Below, in pieces: positions 1-7,695 of a DNA stretch of 64,000 nt. The notes beneath the pieces are model-generated. The model was not told the DNA's origin. It was given only the letters and a program-made list of their open reading frames with translations, and searched no databases. Both the position numbers and the translations under genes were made by a program. Numbering within the stretch: position 1 is the first letter of the stretch; every line of letters starts with the position of its first letter. The stretch is from Frateuria_A sp035943815 (GTDB lineage: Bacteria > Pseudomonadota > Gammaproteobacteria > Xanthomonadales > Rhodanobacteraceae), in assembly GCF_035943815.1 (NCBI RefSeq), contig NZ_DASZBU010000012.1, positions 256,968 to 320,967 of the forward strand. The letters run 5' to 3'.

Positions 1-1
1 C

Positions 2-244
2 GGCAGCGATTTCGACGAGGTCGAGCAGCGCCTGATGCCAGCCCTGGGCTGGTTGAAGGAGCAGGGCTCGTCCTGGCGCGGACGGGTCGTCCTGGCCAAG
101 GCCCTGCTGCGGCCAGGCGGGCCGGTGGCGGGCGAGACGGAGGCGATTGAGCGCATGCAACTGACCAGGCCCCGGCGCCTAGGCGAACGCCTGGAACGCC
201 GCCTCCTGCTCGCCGCCCTGCGTCGCACTACAGCGGCGGCTTGA
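2..244 (+). CDS. C-terminal end of an unidentified protein (cut by window edge)
   Basis: An open frame runs from the window edge and closes at a TGA at 242-244. About 80 residues are visible: the stretch DFDEVEQRLMPALGWLKEQG, followed by an Arg/Leu-rich basic tail. No domain is recognisable in this piece. The last 17 bases overlap tail-to-tail with the convergent gene ending at 228, which is compatible with a real gene but not proof. The first in-frame ATG is at 35, so a very short standalone gene cannot be excluded; the sequence before it reads smoothly, favouring a longer gene beginning outside the window. Confidence 0.4.
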   Translation, partial: GSDFDEVEQRLMPALGWLKEQGSSWRGRVVLAKALLRPGGPVAGETEAIERMQLTRPRRLGERLERRLLLAALRRTTAAA

Positions 245-695
245 CGACCATCAGGTAGAAGATCGCCACGAAGGCGACAAACGCCGGCACGCCCAGCGCC
301 ACCCAGGCACGGAAGGCGCGCCAGTAGGCAGGCGGCAGTGGCGCTTCCGCGGCGGCCGCCTCGGCGGCCAGGTCGCGCATGCGCACTTGCAGCGCCACCA
401 CCGGCAGCCAGCACGCCACCGCCAGCGCGTATAGCAGCACCGACCAGCCGATCCAGCCGCCGTGCCAGGGAATTCTTGCCCATCGCACCATCCAGAAGCC
501 GCTCAGCGGCTGGAACACCACCGTGGTCGCGGTGAACAGCCAGTCGGCGATCACCACGTAGCGGGCCACCACCGCGACCACGCGCACGTCGCGGTGCAGG
601 CTCGCCACCAGCAGGTGGAAGGCCGTGCCGATGCCGGTGCCGAACAGCAGCGTGGAGGACAACACGTGCAGCCACTTGACGATCAGATACTCCAT
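228..695 (-). CDS. DUF2269-type integral membrane protein
   Basis: A 155-residue, strongly hydrophobic protein with about four membrane segments (roughly residues 5-25, 45-65, 80-100 and 130-150) beginning MEYLIVKWLHVLSSTLLFG. The KWLHVLSS start and a TVVFQPLSGFWM segment are typical of the DUF2269 family of small inner-membrane proteins of unknown role. Its ATG overlaps the TGA of the upstream SDR-DoxX gene (ATGA), so the two are translationally coupled and probably function together. The function is not known. The coupling and the DoxX-like neighbour suggest a membrane redox or stress-related role, which is inference only. Confidence 0.75.
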   Translation of the reverse strand: MEYLIVKWLHVLSSTLLFGTGIGTAFHLLVASLHRDVRVVAVVARYVVIADWLFTATTVVFQPLSGFWMVRWARIPWHGGWIGWSVLLYALAVACWLPVVALQVRMRDLAAEAAAAEAPLPPAYWRAFRAWVALGVPAFVAFVAIFYLMVVKPPL

Positions 696-1993
696 CAGCG
701 CCGCTCCGTGGCATACAGGGCACCGATCAGTGCCAGCATCGGCAGGTTCTTCAGGATCGGCCCGAACGGATGCAGCCAGAACGCCGGCAGGGCGACCGTG
801 ATGATGGCCGTATAGGAAAGGATCAGCGCGACCTGCGCCAGGTAGGCCAGGCGCAGCGCCCGGCCACGCAAGGCCAGCGTGGCGACGCCCAGCGCCAGGT
901 CCAGCAGCGCCCCGCCATAGAGCGCCGCGTACGCCGCTGCACCGTGCAGCCCGACGTGGGCGAGCAGGGCGAGGCTGCCGGCCACCGGATACATGCCCAG
1001 CGAAAGCGCGGCGGTCACCAGCCACACCAGCGCCACGGCGATGCGTCCCGCCAGCGACCACACGCGCCAAGCAAGCAGTACACGCAGGTCGGCCGCCTCG
1101 GCGCGCGACAGGAACAGCCGCGGTGGCCTGGGCGGACGACCCAGCCAGTGCGTGGCGGCTGCGGCATCGGCCGTGTTGCCGCGATCGAGCATGGCCAGCG
1201 CCTCGCGGTCGACCCAGCGCCCGCCGAGGCGACCGAGCCGCGCCAGCCAGGCCGTGGGAATGCCGAGCACGCGCAGCCGGCGGCCGCCCAGCGCGTGGCG
1301 CAACAGTCCGAGGTAGCGCGCCAACGACAGCGGCCGCGGCCCCACCGCGGCCAGGCGCTCGGGGCGGCGGTCGTCCTCCAGCAGGCGCACCACCAGTGCG
1401 GCCACGTCGTTCACGTGGATCGGCTGGACGCGCTGGCGTCCGCCGCCAGGCAGCACCGCCAGCGGCAGCCACGCAAGCAGCATCAGCATGCGGCTGCTCG
1501 TGCCGGCCGGGCCGAACACCAGCGAAGGCTGCAGCACCGTGCCACCGGGCACCATCGCGCGCAGCGCCGCATCGCCGGCGCGCTTGCTGCGATGGAAGCG
1601 GCTGACCGCGTGCTCGTCGGCACCCAGCGCGGAGACCTGCACCACGCGCGCTATGCCTGCCTCGCGGCAGGCCGCGAACAACGCGCGCGGCGTCTGCGCA
1701 TGGATGGGCCGGAAGGTCTGCGCACCGTGCTCGGCGAAGATGCCTACCGCGTTGACCACCGCATCGATGCCCTCGAGCCGCGGCAGCCAATCGGACGGGT
1801 GCGTATCGTGCGCGAAGTCCACCTCGACGTGGTCTACACCCGCGCCGCCGCTACCCTGCCAGTGCCGGATGCCGCGTACCGGGCGATGGCCGGCCGCCTG
1901 CAGCGCGTCGCATACGGTGCGGCCGATCAACCCGTCGGCGCCCAGCACCAGCACGCGCAGACGTGCCTTCCCCCCTCCGGAGCCTTCGCTCAT
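695..1993 (-). CDS. NAD(P)-binding SDR epimerase domain fused to a DoxX-like membrane domain
   Basis: A 432-residue fusion. The N-terminal part carries a Rossmann dinucleotide-binding loop (VLGADGLIG, about residues 16-24), then VQVSALGA and an FHRSKRAGD motif resembling the atypical SDR NmrA/complex-I 39-kDa-like group. From about residue 305 the protein turns into four hydrophobic segments with a DoxX/DUF4267-like pattern (GMYPVAGSLALLAHVG, LPAFWLHPFGPILKNLPML). Fusions of this kind are known and are usually annotated as SDR family oxidoreductases; the substrate is unknown. The start is the ATG at 1991-1993, which lies inside a CATG shared with the start of the divergent gene. The stop overlaps the start of the DUF2269 gene downstream. 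Confidence 0.75.
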   Translation of the reverse strand: MSEGSGGGKARLRVLVLGADGLIGRTVCDALQAAGHRPVRGIRHWQGSGGAGVDHVEVDFAHDTHPSDWLPRLEGIDAVVNAVGIFAEHGAQTFRPIHAQTPRALFAACREAGIARVVQVSALGADEHAVSRFHRSKRAGDAALRAMVPGGTVLQPSLVFGPAGTSSRMLMLLAWLPLAVLPGGGRQRVQPIHVNDVAALVVRLLEDDRRPERLAAVGPRPLSLARYLGLLRHALGGRRLRVLGIPTAWLARLGRLGGRWVDREALAMLDRGNTADAAAATHWLGRPPRPPRLFLSRAEAADLRVLLAWRVWSLAGRIAVALVWLVTAALSLGMYPVAGSLALLAHVGLHGAAAYAALYGGALLDLALGVATLALRGRALRLAYLAQVALILSYTAIITVALPAFWLHPFGPILKNLPMLALIGALYATERR

Positions 1994-2474
1994 GCCCACG
2001 CCGCCCGTGCGCCTGAACTCCTCATGGATCGCCCGCACCAACCTCAGCGGCGCCATTGCCGCGGTGCTGTCGAGCGTGGTGGTGGCGGCGTGTAGTGCGT
2101 GCGAAGCGCGCGCGCCGCTTGCAGGGGTGAACGCCGCGAGCCAGTGGTTCTGGGGCCGGCGGGCGAAGTGGCACACCGGAGCGAGCTGGCGCTACACGGC
2201 GGTCGGCTATCTGGTGCACCACTTCAGCTCGTTGCTGTGGGCGGGCATCTACGAAGCGTGGTGCCTGCGCCACCCTGCGCCGTCACGGGTATCGGCGGCG
2301 CGCGCCGCGGCGGTGGCGACGGCGGCGTGCGTGGTCGACTACACGATCACCCCGCGGCGGTTCCGGCCGGGGTTCGAGCGGCACATCGGTCGTACGTCGA
2401 TCGCGGCGGTCTATGTGGCCTTCGGCATGGGTCTTTTCGCCGGCGCCTGGGCGCGGCGTCGCCACGCGCGCTGA
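1992..2474 (+). CDS. Small membrane protein of unknown function
   Basis: A 160-residue protein with hydrophobic segments near residues 18-35, 70-85, 100-118 and 135-155, and a recognisable central stretch WRYTAVGYLVHHFSSLLWAG. It ends in a basic tail (ARRRHAR). No catalytic motif is visible and I cannot assign a family with confidence. Its ATG overlaps the start codon of the SDR-DoxX gene on the other strand, leaving no intergenic promoter space, so either the real start is a later codon (a GTG lies six codons in) or the promoter lies inside the neighbouring gene. Codon use matches the surroundings. Confidence 0.55.
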   Translation: MPTPPVRLNSSWIARTNLSGAIAAVLSSVVVAACSACEARAPLAGVNAASQWFWGRRAKWHTGASWRYTAVGYLVHHFSSLLWAGIYEAWCLRHPAPSRVSAARAAAVATAACVVDYTITPRRFRPGFERHIGRTSIAAVYVAFGMGLFAGAWARRRHAR

Positions 2475-3065
2475 CGTTTTTTTCTCGGCGCCTAATGCAT
2501 TGGTTCCGAGAAGGTCGGGGTGAGGGCGCAGGACTTGCGAGGAGTGGAAAGGGCGCCTTTTTTTTGTCGCCTTTTTGCGCCCTCCCCTCGACTTGGCTCG
2601 CCTGCGGCGGGCTTCCGATCGCCTGACGGCGCTCGGGTCACTTTTCTTTGCTGGCAAAGAAAAGTAACCAAAAGAAACGGCCTGGCTAAGCCCGGTGAGG
2701 GATAAGAGCCAGGCGCCGCCTCGCCTTGGTTGGTGCGTGGCATGCTCATAGAGGAGCTGCAGCCGCCTTACCGCGGGCGCTCGGGAGCTGAGGCAAGGGA
2801 GGCTGACGCTCCGCTTGCCGATCTCTGGTCCTTATGGGGGCCAGCGACGAGATGCATGTTCCGCGGATGAGGAAAGAGTGGGGTGTGAGCTTCAAACGCG
2901 CCCATCCTTGCGACGGACTCGACAGGCGATCGGAAGCCCGCCGCAGGCGAGCCAAGGCGCGGAGAAGCCACGCAAGAACGAGGAAGGTGGAGAAGCCAAG
3001 ACTTACCCGGGTGGTATTCTTGTGCATTGCCGCACCCAGCGCGGCGCGACGTTCAATCTGACCCT
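2475..3065. repeat. 590-bp non-coding repeat region with 34-bp inverted repeats and a palindrome
   Basis: No convincing gene lies here. A 34-base segment at 2592-2625 is repeated perfectly in inverted orientation at 2923-2956, bracketing about 300 bases. Next to the left arm is a palindrome at 2640-2665 (12-base arms ACTTTTCTTTGC with a 2-base centre) followed by AAAGTAACCAAAAGAAA. This palindrome resembles a repeat I know from intergenic regions of Xanthomonadales and Burkholderiales genomes, where it yields spurious small proteins. The short frames in this stretch are low-complexity and should not be called genes. The ispG promoter should lie at the right end (TATTCT near 3014). Confidence 0.7.
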
Positions 3066-4325
3066 ATGAGTGATTCCGTCTCCCAACAGCTGTCACCCGC
3101 CGGCCCGGCAACGCGCCGCCCCAGCGTAGGTGTCCGCGTGGGCAAGGTTATGGTGGGCGGCGGCGCACCGATCGTGGTGCAGTCGATGACCAACACCGAC
3201 ACCGAGGATCCGGTCAGCACCGCCAAGCAGATCGCCGAGCTGGCCCGTGCCGGCTCGGAGGTCGTCCGCATCACGGTCAACACGCCGGCGGCCGCCGCGG
3301 CGGTGCCGCGCATCGCCGAGCGGTTGGCGATGATGGGCGTGCAGGTGCCGATCGTGGGCGACTTCCACTACAACGGCCACCAGTTGCTGGAAGCGGAGCC
3401 GGCGTGCGCCGAGGTGCTGGCCAAGTACCGCATCAATCCCGGCAACGTCGGGTTCGGCAAGAAGAAAGACAGCCAGTTCGCCTCGATCATCGAGAAGGCG
3501 ATCCAGTACGGCAAGCCGGTGCGCATCGGCGCCAACTGGGGCTCGCTCGACCAGGGGCTCGTCGCCGCGCTGATGGACGAGAACGCGAAGCGCGAGCAGC
3601 CGTGGGATGCCGCCGTGGTCGCGCGCGAGGCGCTGATCCGTTCGGCGCTTGATTCGGCGGCGCGCGCCGAGGAACTCGGCCTGGCGCGCGACCGCATCAT
3701 CCTTTCCTGCAAGGTGTCGGGCGTGCAGGAGTTGATCGCGGTCTACCGCGACCTTGCCGCCCGCTGCGACTACGCCCTGCACCTGGGCCTGACCGAGGCC
3801 GGCATGGGCTCGAAAGGCATCACGGCCTCGGCGGCGGCGCTGGGTGTGCTGTTGCAGGAGGGCATCGGCGACACCATCCGCATCTCGCTGACTCCCGAAC
3901 CCGGCGCCTCGCGCACCGGCGAGGTGATCGTGGCGCAGGAGCTGCTGCAGACGATGGGTCTGCGCGCGTTCACCCCCCTGGTCACCGCCTGCCCTGGCTG
4001 CGGGCGCACCACCAGCGAGTTCTTCCAGGAACTGGCCAGGACCGTGCAGACGCACGTGCGGACCAAGATGCCCGAATGGCGCGTGATGTACGACGGCGTG
4101 GAGAACCTCACGCTTGCGGTGATGGGGTGCGTGGTCAACGGACCGGGCGAATCCAAGCACGCCAACATCGGCATTTCGCTGCCGGGCAACGGCGAGGCAC
4201 CGTCGGCGCCGGTGTTCATCGACGGCGAGAAGGCCATGACCCTGCGCGGGGACCGCATCGCCGAGGAATTCGTCGGCATCCTCGACGACTACGTCGCCCG
4301 TAAGTACGCCACGCGCGCCGGCTGA
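3066..4325 (+). CDS. ispG: 4-hydroxy-3-methylbut-2-en-1-yl diphosphate synthase
   Basis: A 419-residue IspG (GcpE), the [4Fe-4S] enzyme that reductively opens methylerythritol cyclodiphosphate to HMBPP in the MEP isoprenoid pathway. The three cluster cysteines are present in CPGCGRTTSEF and GCVVNGPGE. The N-terminal TIM-barrel portion carries VGVRVGKVMVGGGAPIVVQSM and the HYNGHQLL motif. It is longer than the E. coli enzyme (372) but close to Xanthomonas homologues. I chose the ATG at 3066 (MSDSVSQQ) over an upstream TTG because the extra residues are not family-like. It appears monocistronic, preceded by the repeat region. Confidence 0.95.
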   Translation: MSDSVSQQLSPAGPATRRPSVGVRVGKVMVGGGAPIVVQSMTNTDTEDPVSTAKQIAELARAGSEVVRITVNTPAAAAAVPRIAERLAMMGVQVPIVGDFHYNGHQLLEAEPACAEVLAKYRINPGNVGFGKKKDSQFASIIEKAIQYGKPVRIGANWGSLDQGLVAALMDENAKREQPWDAAVVAREALIRSALDSAARAEELGLARDRIILSCKVSGVQELIAVYRDLAARCDYALHLGLTEAGMGSKGITASAAALGVLLQEGIGDTIRISLTPEPGASRTGEVIVAQELLQTMGLRAFTPLVTACPGCGRTTSEFFQELARTVQTHVRTKMPEWRVMYDGVENLTLAVMGCVVNGPGESKHANIGISLPGNGEAPSAPVFIDGEKAMTLRGDRIAEEFVGILDDYVARKYATRAG

Positions 4326-4397
4326 GCGGGATGCCGGACCTCGTCGCGCGCCGGAATGTGCGCTGGTTCACGCGTCCGGCGACCACATAGACATCCG

Positions 4398-4531
4398 CCA
4401 GAGGCCTTGTCGACAGCGCAGTCATACCTGCGCGGTGCCGCCGGCAGCCAGCTCGACCCGCACCTGGTCAAGCTGTTCCTGATCACTACCGGGAGATCAA
4501 GTCGCTGGGCCTGACGGATGCGACGCTGCCG
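4398..4531 (+). pseudogene. Remnant of an HD-GYP domain protein C-terminus
   Basis: Reading from 4398, the plus strand encodes PEALSTAQSYLRGAAGSQLD, followed by PHLVKLFL. This matches the end of HD-GYP phosphodiesterase domains (pattern A-x-x-Y-L-R-x-G-A-G-S-x-x-D-P-x-L-V-x-x-F-L). At 4481 the frame breaks: one base appears lost and the homologous reading continues in another frame as DHYREIKSLGL. No upstream catalytic HD or GYP residues are present between ispG and here, so only a scar of the gene remains. The call rests on motif recognition in about 45 residues. Confidence 0.5.
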
Positions 4532-4561
4532 ATGGAGCACACACACTCCCGAGCCCCTGGC

Positions 4562-5284
4562 CTAGAGGTAGTCGCCGGCATCCCGCGAGGCGACCTTGCG
4601 CCAATGGGCCGGATCGAACGGCTGGGCCGACAGCCGGCGCACCTGGGCCAGGAAGTCCTCGCGCGGAACCTCGCGGGCGCCCAGGCTGAGCAGATGCGGG
4701 TTGCTGACCTGTGCATCCAGCAGTGGGAAGCCCCATTCACGCAACCATGCGGCGAGCGCCACCAGTGCGAGCCTGGAACCGCCGCTGCGCGCGCTGAACA
4801 TCGACTCTCCGCAGAACAGCCGCCCCACGACCACGCCATAGACGCCGCCGACCAGCGCATCGCCTTCCCACACTTCCACGCTGTGGGCATGGCCTTGGGT
4901 GTGCAGCGAGGCGTACGCATCGATGATCGCCGCGCCGATCCAGGTGCCCTGTTGCCCCGGCCGGGGCGCCGCGCAGGCGTGCATCACCCGCACGAAGGCT
5001 TCGTCCACGCTTACCCGCCAGGCGCTGCCGGCCAGCGCGCGGCGCAGGCTGCGGTTGGCCTTGAGCGTGGCCGTGTCGAACACGCAGCGCGGATCGGGCG
5101 ACCACCACAGGATCGGTTCGCCGGGATTGAACCAGGGAAAGATGCCGCGCTCGTACGCGGCCAGCAGCCGGCGCGGCGACAGGTCGCCGCCGAAGGCGAG
5201 CAGCCCATTGGGCTCGGCCAGTGCATGGTGCGGATCAGGAAAGCGCCCGGGCGAAGCCGGGTCGAGCAGCGGCAGGCGGATCAT
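4562..5284 (-). CDS. aat: Leucyl/phenylalanyl-tRNA--protein transferase
   Basis: A 240-residue Aat that transfers Leu or Phe from aminoacyl-tRNA to N-terminal Lys/Arg of proteins, marking them for ClpS-ClpAP (bacterial N-end rule). The diagnostic segments are GLLAFGGDLSPRRLLAAYERG, cut here to its core GLLAFGGDL, then GIFPWFN, WWSPDPR, the SVEVWEGD and GGVYGV region, and FCGESMFS. The length fits the family. The ATG overlaps the TGA of the upstream acetyltransferase-like gene (ATGA), indicating translational coupling, an arrangement common in Xanthomonadales. No clpA/clpS is seen nearby. Confidence 0.95.
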   Translation of the reverse strand: MIRLPLLDPASPGRFPDPHHALAEPNGLLAFGGDLSPRRLLAAYERGIFPWFNPGEPILWWSPDPRCVFDTATLKANRSLRRALAGSAWRVSVDEAFVRVMHACAAPRPGQQGTWIGAAIIDAYASLHTQGHAHSVEVWEGDALVGGVYGVVVGRLFCGESMFSARSGGSRLALVALAAWLREWGFPLLDAQVSNPHLLSLGAREVPREDFLAQVRRLSAQPFDPAHWRKVASRDAGDYL

Positions 5285-6417
5285 GGGCAGGTGCCGGCAT
5301 AGGGCGCGTGCGCGTCCAGTGCAGTCACGTAGTCGTCGATGGCATGCGCCTCGTGCACCAGCGCCTCGCGCACCGCCTGCCGGAACTGTGGGTGGGCCAG
5401 GTAGTGCCGCGAATGCGTGCGCACCGGCACGAAGCCGCGCGCGAGCTTGTGTTCGCCCTGCGCGCCCGGCTCGAAGCGACGCAGGCCGCGGGCGATCGCA
5501 TGTTCGATGCCACGGTAGTAGCAGAGCTCGAAGTGCAGCCCGGGCAATTCGATGCGCGAGCCCCAGTAGCGGCCGTAGAGCGTGCTGTCGTCCTGCAGGA
5601 ACAGCGCCATCGCCTCGATGCGCCTGCCCTCTATGGCGCAAGCCACCTGCACCTGCTCGCCCAGTTCGCCAAGCGCCGCGAAGAATGCCGGCGTAAGTGC
5701 CGCGTGATTGCCCTTGGCATCGAAGGTAGCCGCATAGAGCGCGTGGATCTGCCGCCAGTCGTCCGGCTCCAGGCTCGCGCCATCGCGCATGAGGATCTCC
5801 GGGCCACTGGCCTGGACATGCGCGCGCTCCTGGCGGATGTTCTTGCGCTTCTTTGCCTTGAGCGTGGCAAGGAAGTCGTCGAAATCACGGTAGCCACGGT
5901 TGTGCCAGTGGAACTGTACGTCCGAGCGCGCCAGCCACTCGCCCCCGAACGCGACCAGGTCCTGCGGCTCCAGAAAGTTGGCATGTGCCGAGGACAAGCC
6001 CAGCCGCCGGGTCTCGGCGTGGATGGCGCGGACCAGGGCCTGCCGCAGCTGCGGCGCGCGTGCGCCCTGGCCGGCGAGCAACCGCGGGCCAGGCACGGGC
6101 GAGTAGGGCACGGCGTTGAGCAGCTTGGGGTAGTACGTGCCGCCGGCCCGCTCCCACGCACCGGCCCAGCTCCAGTCGAACACGAACTCGCCGTGCGAGT
6201 TGCCCTTCAGATACAGCGGAGCGGCAGCCACCAGGCGCTCGTCTTCGTACAGGGCCAGGTGATGCGCCTGCCAGCCCCAGTCCGGGCGAATGCAGCCGGT
6301 GCGTTCCAGCGCGTGCAGGAAGGCGTGCGAAACGAAGGGACTGGCGCCACCGCCCAACGCGTCCCAGGTCGCCGCGGGCAGCTCGGCGATGGCGGGGTGG
6401 AAGCGGGCGTTGAGCAT
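5281..6417 (-). CDS. FemAB/GNAT-like protein (COG3146, DUF482 family)
   Basis: A 378-residue protein of the COG3146 / peptidogalycan-biosynthesis-like family, which adopts a GNAT/FemAB fold. Recognisable blocks are PFVSHAFLHALE near residue 28, an HHLALY block, FDWSWAGAWERAG, YYPKLLNAVPYSP, SAHANFL, FHWHNRGY and FDDFLATLKAKKRKNIRQER, followed by YYRGIEHAI and RGFVPV near the C-terminus. The substrate is not known for the family; the name implies aminoacyl or acyl transfer. It is the first gene of a two-gene unit with aat, which hints at use of aminoacyl-tRNA, though that is inference. Confidence 0.8.
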   Translation of the reverse strand: MLNARFHPAIAELPAATWDALGGGASPFVSHAFLHALERTGCIRPDWGWQAHHLALYEDERLVAAAPLYLKGNSHGEFVFDWSWAGAWERAGGTYYPKLLNAVPYSPVPGPRLLAGQGARAPQLRQALVRAIHAETRRLGLSSAHANFLEPQDLVAFGGEWLARSDVQFHWHNRGYRDFDDFLATLKAKKRKNIRQERAHVQASGPEILMRDGASLEPDDWRQIHALYAATFDAKGNHAALTPAFFAALGELGEQVQVACAIEGRRIEAMALFLQDDSTLYGRYWGSRIELPGLHFELCYYRGIEHAIARGLRRFEPGAQGEHKLARGFVPVRTHSRHYLAHPQFRQAVREALVHEAHAIDDYVTALDAHAPYAGTCP

Positions 6418-6507
6418 CGGCGGTGCGCAGAGAGGGCGAGAGACGCAGGCGACAAGACTAGCGAACTTGGCTCTTCCGACCCAAACGCACGGGAGTGCGG
6501 AGGATCA

Positions 6508-6538
6508 TTGACGTCGCCATGTTGCGCCGCGCCATAAT
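6508..6538 (+). promoter_or_regulatory. Candidate promoter for serC-pheA-aroA
   Basis: A TTGACG hexamer at 6508-6513 and CATAAT at 6533-6538 lie 19 bases apart, upstream of the GTG start at 6566. The spacing is slightly long for sigma-70, so this is a plausible rather than a firm promoter. Confidence 0.35.
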
Positions 6539-6565
6539 GCGATTCCTCCAACTTGGATACACGCC

Positions 6566-7651
6566 GTGGGCAGGGTCTGGAACTTCAGTGCGGGGCCGGC
6601 GGCATTGCCGCAGGCGGTGCTCGAGCAGGCGCAACGCGAGCTGCTGGACTGGAACGGCAGCGGCGCCTCGGTGATGGAACAGTCGCACCGCGGCAAGCGC
6701 TTCATCGCCATGGCCGAGCAGGCCGAAGCCGACCTGCGCGAGCTGCTGGATGTGCCGGACGACTACGCCGTGCTGTTCCTGCAGGGCGGCGCGACCCAGC
6801 ACTTCGCGCAAATCCCGATGAACCTGGCCGGACCCGAGGACACTGCCGATTACATCGTGAGCGGCCACTGGAGCGAGAAGGCCGCCAGCGAGGCGGCGCC
6901 CTACGCGAAGGTGAACATCGCCGCCAGCAGCAAGGCGGACGGCTACATGCACCTGCCCGCACGCGACCGCTGGCAGCTCGACCCGGCCGCGGCCTACGTG
7001 CACTACACGCCCAACGAGACCATCCACGGCGTAGAGTTCCACGACGTGCCGGAGGTCGGGGCGGTGCCGCTGGTGGCGGACATGTCCTCCAACATCCTGG
7101 CCGAGCCGCTGGACGTGCGCCGCTTCGGGCTCATCTACGCCGGTGCGCAGAAGAACATCGGCCCTTCCGGGCTGGTGTTGATGATCGTGCGCCGCGACCT
7201 GCTGGCGCGGCCGGGCCGGCCGATGGCGCGCATCTTCCGCTACGCCGAGCATGCCGCGGCTGGCTCCATGCTCAACACGCCCAACACCTTCGGCTGGTAC
7301 CTGGCCGGGCTGACCTTCCAGTGGCTCAAGGGGCAGGGCGGCCTGGCCGCGATCGGCGAGCGCAATCGGGCGAAGGCCACGCTGCTCTACGACGCGATCG
7401 ATGGTTCCGGCGGCTACTACCGCAACCCGGTCGAGCCGGCCTCCCGCTCGCGCATGAACGTGCCCTTCACCCTGCACGACGGCTCGCTGGATGCTGCGTT
7501 CCTGGCCGAATCGGAGGCCGCCGGCCTGCTCGCGCTCAAGGGGCACAAGGCGCTCGGTGGCATGCGCGCCTCGCTCTACAACGCCGTGCCGCTGGCGGCG
7601 GTCGAGGCATTGGTGGCTTTCATGGCCGATTTCGCCAAGCGCCACGGTTGA
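6566..7651 (+). CDS. serC: Phosphoserine aminotransferase
   Basis: A 361-residue PLP enzyme that converts 3-phosphohydroxypyruvate and glutamate to phosphoserine (serine synthesis) and also acts in pyridoxine synthesis. It begins with the family signature NFSAGPAALP and has LLFLQGGATQHFAQIPMNL, shortened here to FLQGGATQHFA. The PLP lysine lies in YAGAQKNIGPSG, and NTPNTFGWYL follows. The start is GTG at 6566, matching the usual N-terminus immediately before NFSAGPA. It is followed after 44 bases by pheA and then aroA, the classical serC-pheA-aroA arrangement of Xanthomonadales, joining serine and aromatic pathways in one transcript. Confidence 0.96.
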   Translation: MGRVWNFSAGPAALPQAVLEQAQRELLDWNGSGASVMEQSHRGKRFIAMAEQAEADLRELLDVPDDYAVLFLQGGATQHFAQIPMNLAGPEDTADYIVSGHWSEKAASEAAPYAKVNIAASSKADGYMHLPARDRWQLDPAAAYVHYTPNETIHGVEFHDVPEVGAVPLVADMSSNILAEPLDVRRFGLIYAGAQKNIGPSGLVLMIVRRDLLARPGRPMARIFRYAEHAAAGSMLNTPNTFGWYLAGLTFQWLKGQGGLAAIGERNRAKATLLYDAIDGSGGYYRNPVEPASRSRMNVPFTLHDGSLDAAFLAESEAAGLLALKGHKALGGMRASLYNAVPLAAVEALVAFMADFAKRHG

Positions 7652-7695
7652 CTGGTTCTGCTAGTGTTTGGACTTCTATACGGCTGGACATCCGG

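Noticed and set aside
2283..2749. Several short open frames on both strands around the repeat region upstream of ispG
   Set aside because: They run through the dispersed palindromic repeat, are basic and low-complexity, and have no recognisable domain or plausible start signals.
4532..5302. A 256-codon plus-strand frame opposite aat
   Set aside because: It is antisense to an unmistakable aat gene and has the biased composition expected from the GC-rich third positions of that gene.
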